Source: Euwallacea fornicatus (taxonomy: Eukaryota > Arthropoda > Insecta > Coleoptera > Curculionidae). Taken from it: DNA of 64,000 nt. Below the pieces are notes generated by a model. It worked only from the letters and a program-made list of their open reading frames with translations. It ran no database searches and was not told the DNA's origin. How positions within the stretch are numbered: the stretch's first letter is position 1; the number at the start of each line of letters is the position of its first letter. Location: positions 1,984,001 through 2,048,000 of the forward strand of contig NC_089554.1 in the NCBI RefSeq assembly GCF_040115645.1. Direction: 5' to 3'. Of the stretch, positions 22,795 to 34,732 are shown in pieces. A program made the position numbers and the translations under genes.

Positions 22795-25340
22795 CTGAAA
22801 CTATTCTCATATTTTCTTTATATTCTTAATTTTCCTCGATAGATATTTTTACAAATTCTACCAAAACGGTGGAAAATACGAAAATACTGCAATAAATCAA
22901 AAAAGCTCAGGAATTGAAGAGGGAATTTTCATTTGGTATCAGAATGCATGCAGGGTGTTTCAAAAAAGTTACAAACCATAAAATAGTATCTGATCCAAAA
23001 AAATAACACCCATATGACGATTTTGACATTCTATTGTAGAGGGAATAAGTGTATAACATTTAAAAAATTTAACTTAAGGTATACGTGAGAAAAACACAAA
23101 AAAAAAGGAAAAACGTAAAATTTTGCTACGCTGTATATCGAAATGGTGCGTTTTTGACCGTGCATCTATAGGCATGCTTTAATTATTCCGCAGGGTATTG
23201 CCGCTCCCTGAAATATATCCATGATGATGTGTTAAGCCCTCTATAATACACGAAAATAACCACAAAATAGGAGACGACGAAATCTTCTTTTTAGCCTCTT
23301 CAAGCGGCTCAGCAAAGGTCCAATAAATCCCCCCTCCATGTCTTTAATATGTAATAATGAGTATTTCCAGATTCCCGCAATAAATCCTCACACACACACA
23401 TACTTCCTGATTCTGGAACAAAATAAGCAGAAAAACAACAATTGAGTACACACGTTCCCCATATACCGAAACACAAATCTAGTGGAAAACACGCCATAGA
23501 TCACTTACTCGATGGACCGGTCAAGACTCAAAATTCTTACATATGCCTGGCAAATCCACCCCAAAAGGCGATATGTGTGATTCAACAAAAATTGCCTGTT
23601 CTATTGGAAATGATCGTGTTGCGTGTTGTATTGTCTTGCAATACCAATTCCTGAAGAGTAATTTAAAATCAAGTCAAAGCCCTCGAGATCTGCAACGGGC
23701 ATTGAGCCTTAAATTTTCTAAAAGCCGGGAACGACCGACTAAGACCGACTTTTCTTCCCAACTCGTCTTAGAAATCGAAACGCGTTTCCGGAAGAACAAT
23801 GGAGTCGTTAATTAAGAGTTCTTTTGGAAGTTGCGCCTCTATGAAAGCAGCTGCCCCGACGGCAGGATGAAACCTCTATAGTTGAGTTTCGGATTTAATA
23901 AAATATCGCAGATTCAAAGTCTTTGAGGAATAAGGTACGATTTAGATTGCATTATTATAATTATTGTTCCGAATCTATCCAAACGGTATTGCAGGCATTT
24001 AGGCATCGTGATTTGGCCGACAGATAAGAACAGGGACATTATGGATGTTGACAGGAAAATAATTAGTTTCCACTACTCATATTGATGTCCTTAGCTTGGA
24101 CATACATATCGTTTTTTACTTTTCCTTCTGTGGTTTAATCTCGACTTTTCATTGTTAGAGCCCTCTAGAAAGCCATACATTTGCGTGTTATCGTAATGTT
24201 CGATTTGTCCCCGTGCTCGACTGTCTCAACAAATGGTGATGGAGTGAGTGTCAGGGACCAAAAGACAACTGGGGACCTTCCTCGAGGCCAGTGCTAATAC
24301 ACGAAACGTCGTGATGAAGACAACTAGCTCTTTAGGGACGTTTCCAGCGTGCTGGACAAAAACGTATTGTGGATGGAAACAAGGACTGAATACAGACAGG
24401 GGGGACTTTAAATTTAACCTCAAATTCTTATATTAATATTTATAGTTGTTTCGCATGTTTCGTTCCCACCAAAGTTGATTAGAAAACTTCCAATGCCTGG
24501 TTTTAATTTCTTCCTTAATGGTCAACAATCTCGATAATGTAAATTAAAATTAGTATTTTTATATTTCGATATGCTGTGGTCTATTATTGGTATCATTGCT
24601 TTTTCGTTCCGCTGTTACTTGAGGGTAATTTTTGTATAAATAATTCGGTCCCGTGATTGAGAATCGATAGGTAAAATGACATATTAATGTAACATTTCCA
24701 CACCCCTATGGGAAAACAAATTGCCAGGGCAAATAACGGGCCCGGAAAAAAGTTTTTTTCTAAATTATTCATGCGAACTAAGTTCTTTTTGTGTCACAAC
24801 TTGAAATATTCATGCAACAAATTTATTGCCATTTAAGCTTCACTTAAGACAATAAAATTACAGTTTTCACTGTACTTGATGTGCTCCAAATACGGGTGTA
24901 ATGAAACGTGTGTCGAAATATGGTACCAATTCATAATTTATGTTTATATGTTACATCGATACTCTATGATTTGTGAAATTTGTCGCAATCAGCTTATAAT
25001 GTTTTTGCTTTATTGGGCAATAAAAGCCTTTACAGGTTTATTGTGTTGTCGTCCAAATATCACGCAATTTGCGCATTATAGAGGAAATATCTATTATAGA
25101 AACCCACTTTCGCTTACAATTTGTTTATTTGCTACTCCACCAAAGTGAGTTAAGTCCAACTTTAGCGCGCTTTTTTTTTATTTCCACAGTTTAAGGGTGC
25201 CACCATTCATCACAATAATGAAAATAATTAAAATTAAAACCCCGGCTCTGAAAAAGAGGACCATATGAAAATGGTCCCAGAAATTCCCAATTTGATACAT
25301 AAGTGGCAGTTTTGTTGTTAAAAATATCCCTATATTACAA
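22795..25340. other. no gene seen; simple repeats and overlapping chance frames
   Basis: It includes GCAGGGTGTTTCAAAAAAGTT near 22950 (a DNA-element end type) and a short CA repeat at about 23388-23402. Overlapping open frames on both strands at 23309-23815 and 24226-24436 have no motifs and contradict each other. Confidence 0.3.
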
Positions 25341-25349
25341 AGACCTAAC

Positions 25350-25985
25350 CTAAAGTTCGAGGAACGGATACATTGGAATCTAGAATGGGATAATATCGCG
25401 TTTAGTGAAGAATCCAGATTCTGTGTGAGCGTACATGATGGTCAAGCAAGAGTAAGAAGAAGAAGGGGTGAAAGAGGGAATTCTCACTTTACAATACAGA
25501 GGCATGTTCATCGCACTGTTAGGGTAATGGTATGGGGTGCTATTGCATATGGTAGCAGATCACCTTTATTTTTAAAGGCAATATGACAGCTCAACGATAC
25601 ATCAAAGAAGTCTTGGAACCTCATCTCGTGCCATATCTGGAAATTCTTGTTCATCTAGTTTTCCAGCAAGACAATGCACAACCACACGTGGTTAGAGTGA
25701 TTATGGATTTCTTTCAGCAAAATGCAATCAATTTGCTAGTTTTGCCACCTCGATCTTCAAACCTTTCACCGATTGAACAAGTATGGGATATTGTAGGTTG
25801 AAGGTTGCATAATTTACACCGTCCTTCACAATCCCTAGCGGCGCTGTATCACGCTGGAATCTAATCCTCTAAGAAAACATCAATCACCTCATTAGATCCT
25901 AGAAGTGTACAGGAATGTATAAGACATTGCGGAGAACCGACAAATTACAATTTTTTTTGGAGTTTTTATTAATTCAATTTGTTGA
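25350..25985 (+). pseudogene. 5'-truncated Tc1-like transposase
   Basis: The first acid region reads NIAFSEESRFCVSVHDGQAR, where FSDES has become FSEES, so the catalytic Asp is replaced by Glu. VMVWGAIAYGSRSPL, FQQDNAQPHVVRVIMDFF (second Asp kept) and SSNLSPIEQVWDIVG (catalytic Glu kept) follow. Then come a stop and RLHNLHRPSQSLAALYHAGI. A stop interrupts the region before 25583. The N-terminal DNA-binding half is missing. Confidence 0.75.
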
Positions 25986-25989
25986 ATAT

Positions 25990-27198
25990 TTTAATGGAGC
26001 GTTTGTTTTAGCGTAAGAAACATGCGCACCAAAAATGATTTAAATCAAACCAATTTTACGGGGTGTTTTGTTTTTTATGTCACGTAGTATATTTTCATTT
26101 TTTGTTTTAAGTGTTAGATCGTGTACTTCTGGGACAGTCCTCACGTTTCAAACGTGTTATTACTGATTGTTGGTGACTCGTCTTAGACATACGCTTTGTA
26201 CCCAGCTGATCGCAAGGCTGACGAGGGCACCCGCACAAGTACCCAATGTCGGCGTAAACAAAAAATCGATTTTAAATAAAACGAAAAATTTGCATTTACG
26301 AATGGGTAACAACCTTAATGATTCATAGTTATCACATTATTAGTTTCCTGGATTGGGGTCGCAGCATTTCCTCGCGTTGCATATTGCGGAATATCTTGTG
26401 AGGGAACTCTGTGAAGAATTTCTGCATATAAAAAGGGCCTGGTCATATGAAAACCTAATTAAACATTTTCGATAATTCCCAAAAGCGTTCAGGATTCCAG
26501 GAGCGCCTCAAGAGGCCACCAGTAATTTTTTATTAAAATATTTAAAATTGTTAATCCGTCGTTCCCCGATTCGAAACCTCAGCCGAATCCGGCATGCTAA
26601 TCACCCTTCGCAAGCAACTCCTCGGAATAATTAATTAGCATTCTTTCTATATTTTACGTGCTCCTTTTTTCGACGCCATTCCCTTGTATTCGCATCCTCT
26701 CATTACATTAAAATTAGATTTAAAAATGTGGAAATTGTATCGTTGATTGCAATTCCAGAAGCCGCGCATAACTTTAAAGTGGATTTTCAATTAACCATTG
26801 AGTATAATGTATTTAAAACAGCGTGCTTGCTGCTTCTAAAAGCCTCCGGATGAAAAAAGTTTCGGGTCCTTGTTTGCCCTTTTTTGATTGCCACCCTGTT
26901 GTGTGCTGATGGACCTAAATTTGGATATCTAATTTTCGAATCTTCTTACCATCACTAACAAACATTTCAATAAAAGCAAAATTTTACCAAATTTTAGCCT
27001 AAACTTTGATAATATTCCCGCAGATATCAAATGGTCTCTTTGCTACGGATCCCAATGTTAAAGGGTGGCTTTAAAGGGCTATATCCCTTTAGACTTTTTG
27101 GATGCTCATATTTGCAGAAATCGGCGTTGAAGAGGGAATAAAATACGGAATTTGTACCCCCTTTTGATAGCCTATTGATGTGGTCTCTTTGATTTCAG
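25990..27198. other. no gene seen
   Basis: AT-rich DNA without recognisable coding or repeats by eye; a candidate exon follows at 27199. Confidence 0.3.
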
Positions 27199-27248
27199 GT
27201 GCTGGATGAGAGCAAATTGTCTACAGGGACTTCGCGAACTGAGGCAAG
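27199..27248 (+). CDS. candidate upstream exon of the MYT1-family gene (50 bases)
   Basis: A strong acceptor (CTCTTTGATTTCAG) and a strong donor (CAAG|GTACGT) bracket 50 bases. In frame 0 these read VLDESKLSTGTSRTEA plus AG, which completes AGA with the first base of the exon at 45308, the same phase as the exon at 39853-39881. The other two frames either contain a stop or run into one after joining to 45308. It contains no in-frame ATG, so it would have to be internal to a transcript starting further upstream, or be read as part of a leader. It matches no known domain. It could be a chance pair of good splice sites. If real, the intron to 45308 would be 18 kb long. Confidence 0.33.
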
Positions 27249-28116
27249 GTACGTGCATTCTAAATATTTTTCATTTACACTCAAAGCTCGACAATCCTCG
27301 TCAGAAATGAAAGGAGGTAAAACTTGAGAGCTTTGGATCGGTGATGTTACAATAATTTAAGTTATCATTAATTACTGGCGCTATTAACCCACATTCCGTA
27401 GTAGCCAAACTGAATTTAGGAAGGAAATGCTTCTCTTGAAAAGCACTAGGAACAGAAATTATGTGCCCTACAATACGCTATATGATTTAGTTTCTACACT
27501 TTCCCATTAAGCAAGGCCCCTTTTCCATTTCGGTAATAATAAAATACTTCCCGCTATCTGGAAAAGGCAAACAACACGTAAATCTGAGGTATTTTAGCTG
27601 GTAGGGAGTCAGGTACGAGGGCTAAACCTACGACAGCAATAACGTTTATCTGCTACGCTTCGGCTACGTGACATATTGCCTCGTAGCGCGGCAAGAACTA
27701 CGCCGGTTGTAAATGTATTGTTAGGTAATTCTCACCTTAAATATAGTCCAAAGTGACGCGATTATATAAAAAATAGATCGTACGTATATTTGAATCACCA
27801 TAGTTGATCTATCAATTCCAAATACTATGCGTTCCGGCCGTGTTGATACAAAAAGTTTGTTGAAAGCTTTGAATCTCCCATCCTGCACCGATTTCCATAT
27901 TATATAATAGTTTTGTCGCATTAAGGATTGGACTTAATACAGTCTAATATGAGTCATGTCTACTTTGTCTGGCTTATTTACCTATTCATTGCTATCAATA
28001 CCAATGTCGAACCTAAACATTCTAGAAGTAAAAAACACACACAATCTGCGAAATTTAACACCATGATAAGGGGACACGTTGTCGGGGCGCCAGACTAGTC
28101 TTTATCCAAAACGCTA
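27249..28116. other. no gene seen
   Basis: One local oddity is CTACGCTTCGGCTACG near 27650 with TACGACAG / CTACG-type short repeats around it, possibly a small hairpin. No coding was found. Confidence 0.3.
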
Positions 28117-28199
28117 CACAAGGTGTTTCCTAAGTACGGTACATAACCTCGGAAGCGCATTCTATAGCTAAAATAAAGGTAATTTTGTTATATAAACTA

Positions 28200-29811
28200 C
28201 ACTGGTAGCCAAAAGTTGATTTACAAATGGTAGTTATTGAATAAATCTAATGTTTTTGGGATATAAAAGTCATTTCAATCTCCTCAATTGACTATATAAT
28301 TTTAATTGACCTCAAACCTTTCGGAAATACTTTTTGTCAAATGACATGAAATTGAATAAAGAAAAATAAAACAAAAACACAATAAGATATATTTAATGAT
28401 GTTGGCCGAAAGTAGATTGACAAAATGTAAAATTCAATAAAAAATTGTCATAAACATTTTTTGGTACAATTAGGTTAACTATCCGAAAGTTTTATTAATA
28501 ATCTATTGAATAGCCATTGTTTTTTTTACTTACTGTATACGTTTAGGCATAGATACTATCAATTTTTCAATAAATTGTAAATCAATTTCGTCCCACAATT
28601 TTTGCAAAGTATCAAACAATTCATTTCCATTTTTAAATTTTTTATCGCTGATTTTATGTTTCAAATACCCCCAAATATTTTCTATCGGGTTAAAATCGGG
28701 TGACTATGCAGGCCATGTAATAAAATTGATTTTGTTGCCTCTGAGCCACTTCTGAACTACTTTTGAGATATGCTTAGGGTCATTGTCTTGTTGGAACCAA
28801 TGCTTTAGAGGCATAGTTCTTTCAGCATATGGTTCCATTTGAGTTGCCAAAATATTTAAGTAATCGAAACGGTTCATCTTGCTTTCGATTTTAAAAAGCT
28901 GCCCCACTCCAAAACGAGAAAAGCAGCCCCATACCATTATGGAACTGCCATCGTGTTTAACAGTTTTAATAGTATAATTGAGATCGAATCTGTGACCATC
29001 AGGACGTCTGACATACTGTTTGCCATCAGAATTTATTCAGGTTGAATTTCGATTCATCACTGAATATGACGCGTTGCCATTCGTTTATCCAATGTCCATA
29101 ATTTTTGACAAATTCCAATCTTCCTTTTCTCTGTTTTTTTGTTAGTAGCAGTGTTTTAACCGGGGTTCTTGTTTTAAAATCACTGTTTCGAAGAATTCTT
29201 CTGATAGTCCGCATACTTAAATTAGCATCACAATTCGTAGCAAGTTCTGCTTTAATTTCTTTTGACGAAATAAATTGATTAATTTTCACTAACTTAAAAA
29301 TTCTTCTTCTCATATGACGGGTCACTTTCGAAGGTCTTTCAGTTTTTCTAGACGGACATAAATTTCTTTTATTATTAAATTGTTTTAGTACACAATATAC
29401 TGTTTGTCTTTTAAGAGAATATTTTTTAGCAATTTCAATTTGCCTAAGTCCGTTATTGTAATCGTCAATAATTAGACGTTTCAAGTCAATTGCTAATTTT
29501 ATTCCACGAGGCATTTCTCCAAGAGTTAAACGCACGTATCTTTCTTAAAATTTGAATTCAAACTGCCTTGATAGCATTAATGTTAGTATTTGTCAATCTA
29601 TTTTTGGCCACGCAAAAACTAAACCAAGAATTGATTATTTTTTATAATAATTTGATATGAAGCCTAATCGAAAAATTGAGGATAGTTTTTAGTTACCTGA
29701 AGATTTGTTTACATTTATGAAGATTTGCTTAAATATATTGCGGTGATTATTTTAAATAATATCACTTTTTTGGAAATTGTATTTTTGTAAATCTACTTTT
29801 GGCCACCAGTG
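28200..29811 (-). mobile_element. nearly intact Tc1-like element with IR/DR-type termini
   Basis: The element is 1612 bases, flanked by TA (28198-28199 and 29812-29813). The outer termini CACTGGTAGCCAAAAGTTGA (left) and the complement of CACTGGTGGCCAAAAGTAGA (right) match. Inner copies TTGGCCGAAAGTAGATTGAC (28402) and the complement of TGGCCAAAAATAGATTGACA (29590-29610) sit about 200 bases inside each end. Each end therefore has two related repeats, as in IR/DR-group elements. It carries one minus-strand transposase gene with two visible lesions. Confidence 0.88.
28555..29535 (-). pseudogene. Tc1-like (DD34E) transposase, one frameshift and one nonsense change
   Basis: From about 29511 on the minus strand it reads PRGIKLAIDLKRLIIDDYNN and IAKKYSLKRQTVYCVLKQF (first HTH), KTERPSKVTRHMRRRIF (GRPxK hook) and NLSMRTIRRILRNSDF (second HTH). 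VIFSDESKF follows (first Asp), then a frameshift near 29030. Then come IMVWGCFSRFGVGQLF, WFQQDNDPKHISKVVQKWL (second Asp) and INFITWPA, followed by a TAG near 28703 where WPAxSPDxNPIENxWG is expected. NPIENIWGYLKHKI (catalytic Glu) and MPKRIQ come last. All three acidic residues survive, so inactivation looks recent. Confidence 0.85.
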
Positions 29812-29813
29812 TA

Positions 29814-31096
29814 CCAGGTCTGTAAATATGAAATCGGAATCTTTTAATAAAAAGTATAACTTAGCTGCGCAATAATTATAAAAAATATTTTATTCGGAAT
29901 ATTTCCCATCGTTACATATACATTTTTCCCATCTCTCTGGCAATTTGTGGATGCCACGCCAAAAGAACTGTCGTTCTTTCGATGCAAACCATTCACCGAG
30001 TCATTTTTGAACTGTTTCGTAATAGGTGAAGTGGTGTTCTGCAAGAGCGTGTCCCATCGATGCAAATAAGTGATAATCGAATGGTGCTAAGTCGGGTGAA
30101 TAAGCCGCATGTGATAGTCCCAATGAAACGTCCCAATCGTTTCCTTCGCCAGTTTTGCAGAGTGTGATGGTGCATTATCATGGAGCAATATCACCTTGTG
30201 TTGCCGTTCTTGATATTCTAGTAGTTTTTCACGCAAAGCTCGATGCAAGTCCATCATTTGTTGTCGGTAACGTTCAGTATTAACTGTTTCTCCAGGTTTT
30301 AGCAGCTCATAACAAATTACGCCTCTTTGATCCCACCAAACACAGAGCATTGTTTTCCGTTCATATCGATTTGGTCTTGCTGACGATGCTGATGGTTCGC
30401 CTGGAGTTATCCATGATTTTTTACGTTTGGGATTCTCAAAATAGATCCATTTTTCGTCACCAGTCACAATTCGATGAAGAAATGACTTTCTGTTATACCT
30501 GGTAAGCAACAATTGGCAAGTGGTTTTTTCGATTTTCTTGCTGTCTTTCATCGAGTTCATGTGGAACCCATTTTCCCATCTTCTGAATTTTTCCCATGGC
30601 TTTCAAACGAATGGAAATGGCTTCTCGTGTCACATTTAATTGGTTCGCTAATTGTAGTTGCGTTTGAGTATCGTCCTCATCTAACAAAGCTCGCAACTCG
30701 CCGTCTTCAAACTTTTTCGGTGGTTTTCCACGCTCTTCGTTATTGACGTCAAAATTGACACTTTTGAATTTTTTAAACCACTCATAGCACTGTGATTTTC
30801 CAAGGGAATGTTCACCGTAAGCTTCAACAAGCATGCGATGTGAATCTGCAGTCGTTTTTTTCAAGTGGTAACAGAAAATCAATGCTGTCCGCAAATCGTA
30901 ATTTGTAGGCACAAAATTCGACATAGTCAAAGCTATTGCAAACTGTGCTGCAGTATTGAACCTGTATTGTTATGATTTGAAACTCATTCTCAGATGTAAA
31001 TAAGAGATATAGTACCCTAATAACACGATAATATTACGTATATTGACCACTAGGGATATTTGGAGGCAAATTCCGGTTTCATATTTACAGACCTGG
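29814..31096 (-). mobile_element. mariner element, 1283 bases with TA flanks
   Basis: Inverted termini of at least 26 bases begin CCAGGTCTGTAAATATGAAA on the left. The complement of the right end begins CCAGGTCTGTAAATATGAAA as well. TA lies on each side (29812-29813 and 31097-31098). The size is typical for mariner. The left TA is also the right TA of the Tc1-like element, so the two elements touch with no other sequence between them. Confidence 0.88.
29880..30930 (-). pseudogene. mariner transposase (DD34D), two frameshifts and a stop
   Basis: From 30930 it reads MTMSNFVPTNYDLRTALIFC, HSLGKSQCYEWFKKFKS (HTH with YEWFxxF) and ERGKPPKKFEDGELRALLDE. The frame shifts near 30535. It then reads RIVTGDEKWIYFENPKRKKS (first Asp), PGEPSAS, LLHDNAPSHSAKLAKE (second Asp), shifts again near 30110, and reads YSPDLAPFDYHLFASMGHAL (third Asp). 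A TGA stands where Trp is expected in the VxKWLxEWF motif near 30003. All three catalytic Asp remain, so the copy is fairly young. The expected length is about 345 residues. Confidence 0.87.
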
Positions 31097-31312
31097 TATA
31101 TCCCCAAAATGCTTCGTTGCGGCTATACAGGATGTGAAAATTTAGTAGTTTCGGATATATTTAAAAAATTGCAATTTTTTAAAGAAATTTTCACACCCTG
31201 TATTTCCGCAACGAAGCATTTTTGGCTTATAGCGTATATAACAAAATTACCTTTATTTTAGCTGTAAAATACGCTTCCCAAGTTACGTACCGTACTTAGG
31301 AAACACCCTGTA

Positions 31313-34300
31313 TACCTGCATAACGTATATCTTACGCACCCGGATATTCATTTAAAGAATTTAATTCCGAACTAGTCAAATGAGGATGTTTGTGAAATGT
31401 TCGTTGGTGCAGTCCACTGCTGATATATAGCGAAATATTGAAATCCAGGCATCGTTTATTGGTCCTGGATAAATACACCCTCATGTCTCTTTCGATTTGA
31501 AAATCGTTGAGGAATCAAACCGTATCTCAAAAGGGTCCAACAAAACGGTAAATAAATTTTTCCCCGATATGAAGAGGGTTAAAATATCGCTTAAATTCGG
31601 CGGGGCAAAAATCAAAGAGGCGAGGCGGCTGAGATGTCGGTGCCGCCTGCGACCTGGTAAAACCGTTGGCGGGCCCACGTGATTTATCGGTCCGACGTGA
31701 TATACCGGGTGATATATAGCGAGAAAGGAAATCTTAAGAAATCCACCATACGCGATATCTCGGACCGATCTATGAACCTGTCTGTAAATATAACCAGATT
31801 TATGCTGTCTTACCCAAGCACCGGAGTAAAATACGATCTCTGGGGCTCACTATATTTTCTCGAAAAGTGCTGCGTCGTTCCGACTTTTCTAATTACGGAC
31901 CTGTCACTCAAAAATCGCTTTTTGATTTGTGTACCTTCCCAAAAATTATTGGATTTTCCAGTTCCAATGTGGGGAGTTACCTTTAGGGTAGTAGAGCGAT
32001 AAAACTTTTGACTTAATAATCGAAATTGGATGCATAAAAAAGCTATGTATGATTTACATGCACGGGGCTCACCCCTTTTACATAAATTAGGAGCTGTAAA
32101 TCTTAAGGAATGTCGTCGTCGTCCGTCGTCTTTACGGCGGGGTGCACATGGTTCTTATCGCCCCCCACGAGACTTTCGACAAATTAGTCATCAGTTTTGC
32201 TGGCTTCCTTTTCGCTCTCGTTCTTTATACGGAATTAACAGTCGCTAGAATGGCATTTGCGCCTGTTCGCAGGTTTTAGTACGAGCCCACGAAAAATCCT
32301 GGTAACTATCGAATTTGGTTTGTAAGACTGTCAGGCAGATAGTTCGACTCGGTCACTAATTCCCTTCAACTTCAATACAATAATTATTTGGAACTTACGC
32401 TTGCTCTAGTTTTCTCCACTAGACTTAGTCACGGGTGTCTGCCCCTCCATTTTATCTAGACTCTAATCGATTTATTCCTCTTGGATCAAATGAGTAAGAA
32501 ATGCAAATACGTCATGCGTTAAACACTAATTACAGATCGCAAGAAAACATCCAGTATTTTATTTTGACTACTCGTCGATCCTACCGCCCATCTCTAGCAG
32601 TGCAAACCCCAAAACGCAACACTAGGACCATAGTTATACTCACACTATACTTCACTTGGTCGAAAATAAATAAATGCAAATTACCTACTACCCGCTTAAT
32701 TGGCATTTCGCATATTGAAGAGTCTTCAGACTGTTTTTATGAGCCTCTTGAGCATCCCTAGATACAAGCTGTGTTATAAGAAACTTTATATGGACGAAAC
32801 ATTTAGAAGTTTAAAATTCCGTCGTATTCATTGGATCTTTTAACTTAAAGTAAAAAGTTTTATCTCAGGCCTGTTAAATACCAATGGGACTCAAAGGTTT
32901 TTAACGCTGAGATATGCCACTTTGTTTTGTGTGCCGTAAACTTATATGCAGCACACGTGCGGTGAAGTGCTACATTCCGCTAGTAATTGCGTGCAGTAAA
33001 GCCGCTATACATACTATTTACAAACATGGGAAACTGTAAATTCTTACTTAGTTCGAGCTACAGCAAGGAATAATTCGAGTCCAGCGCATTGTAAAGATTT
33101 GCATGCTATATGCTATTAAATATACATATGAGAGATGAGAGTTTAAAGATAAATGGAAAAATTGGCGTTGTCATTTATTAAATGAAAGAGGATCTCTCTC
33201 TGTCTGCCCGTCGACGCGTACTTAAAATTCAAACCTCCCAAACTGAAAAACACCCTTGAGTTATCTCCCGTTCCGAAAAAATGAGAGGTGAACACTTTTC
33301 ATTAAAAAAATACATATTCACATTAGTCGCTGGTCATATGTTCCGCAACCACGATAAGCGCAAGGTTGGTTGGTCGAAGGTTTTTTAAGGATGTTCATTG
33401 TTGCAGACGTTTCTAACACTTTAGGGTGAAGTTGAGATATCAAGTCGAAGAAAATTGTGACGAAAGTCTGATACGCACCGAAGTGTTTGAGCGCCATTTG
33501 GTGACTGACTAAGAAACTGACAGTCGAATTTCGCGATTAAATTTTCATTAAAAATTATAGACGGCAATAAAAACGTCGACGATCTGCCACTGGCAAATTA
33601 ATAAAGAGGGAAATTAATTAGCAAAGCGATTGACTTCGTTATGCCGTTTGGAAAGTGCCAGGGCGATTTTTCACTTTTTGCCCCAAGTCTAATAGCGATC
33701 GGTCGCTTTTCCAGATAAGTTATTGACACATTGCTCGAAAAGTTAGATCCCCAGCCGAAAGGAAATTTAACTAAAGTTATGAATTTTAAATATCGTTACG
33801 CGATTCTGTTCAGTGTATCAAAAATCATTTCTAATAGACTTTTTAATCCCGCAATTTGCCCAAATTGAAATGCCAATACAAAGATTAATTCAATAAAATG
33901 CGCCCGGTTTCACGACGAGATTAGGAAAATAATACCCCCGGATCAGGAAAATTAAATAACGAATATTTGACGTCATAATATTTAAAGTATAAAAATGGAA
34001 TGTTTGGGGTTAACACGGCCACTTTTTCAAGTCTCCCTCGCAGAACGGGGAGCCCACGTCACTCAAACGGCATTCACAAACACACGGTTTAATCTTTTTT
34101 AAAGAGGGTTGGATTTAGTTTCCTAATTAAGAACCGTTTAGGACGCAATTTTTTATTTGATGGTATTTCTGCGTTTTTGCTGTATCAGATTTAATCTCCA
34201 TTTATTCTAATCTGGCGACTTAATTAAAAAAACATAGTATTGCCAGCCCTGGAAAAAGACGGACGTTTTTAATGTGTTTTATCATGCTTACGGAATGAGT

Positions 34301-34470
34301 GAGGGTTAGATCGTATTCGAATGAGAAGAGAGGCAATGGTGATTAAGATTGGACGAAAAAATATCATTTGGTACGCGATAAATTCTATCCCCAAAGATTC
34401 TCTCCTATTTGTTTAAATTTTACAAAGTATCTAGTTTTCTTGTTAACACACAGGAATTTCACGTAAAACA
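31313..34470. other. no gene seen; one GC-rich patch
   Basis: 31600-31700 is GC-rich (GAGGCGGCTGAGATGTCGG and on) and includes ATGTCGGTGCCGCCTGCGAC before a donor-like GTAAAA. That ending is out of phase with the exon at 45308 (it would create a stop), so I do not call it an exon. A conserved regulatory element is possible. The rest is plain AT-rich DNA. Confidence 0.3.
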
Positions 34471-34479
34471 TCATATCTT

Positions 34480-34620
34480 AGTTCTTCTAACGGTACCTGC
34501 TCATCAGCTTGGTATTTAGATAACATTTAAGGTCACTTCAAACGCAATAACAAAACGGGACAAATTCGGTGGCCTTGCAGGTCGTCTTCTGTCTCGTGCT
34601 CGATTAAAAAGGAAAATTTT
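34480..34620 (-). pseudogene. possible transposase C-terminal scrap
   Basis: On the minus strand, fragments resembling RPARPPNLSRF (for WPPRSPDLxxxDF) and VPLEELRYDVLREI (for xxLExLKxxIREEI) occur in different frames. The match is weak and short. Confidence 0.28.
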
Positions 34621-34732
34621 GCCAAATAAGAGTCTTCGCAGAATTGTGGAACAATCGAGGTTATTTCAAAGTAATACACAGCTGTGGGTAACAGTACCGT
34701 AAACGGTTTTCGCTCCGATCGTTCTGATTTTT

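Larger units (their letters stand above)
28117..31312. mobile_element. MITE of about 300 bases interrupted by two larger transposons
   Basis: The left arm (28117-28199) reads CACAAGGTGTTTCCTAAGTACGG onward. The right arm (about 31186-31312), read as complement, starts TACAGGGTGTTTCCTAAGTA and matches it through AGCTAAAATAAAGGTAAT and TTTGTTATATA. After the inserted elements the left arm resumes at 31099 (TCCCCAAAATGCTTCGTTGC, then GATGTGAAAATTT) and matches the inner part of the right arm. Removing 28200-31098 gives a continuous near-palindrome of about 297 bases. Probable ends are TA. Confidence 0.8.

Noticed and set aside
23309..23815. Frames on both strands near the CA repeat
   Set aside because: No recognisable residues and mutual overlap; likely chance.
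31634..31661. ATG exon in the GC-rich patch ending before GTAAAA
   Set aside because: Its end phase with the exon at 45308 creates TGA at the junction.
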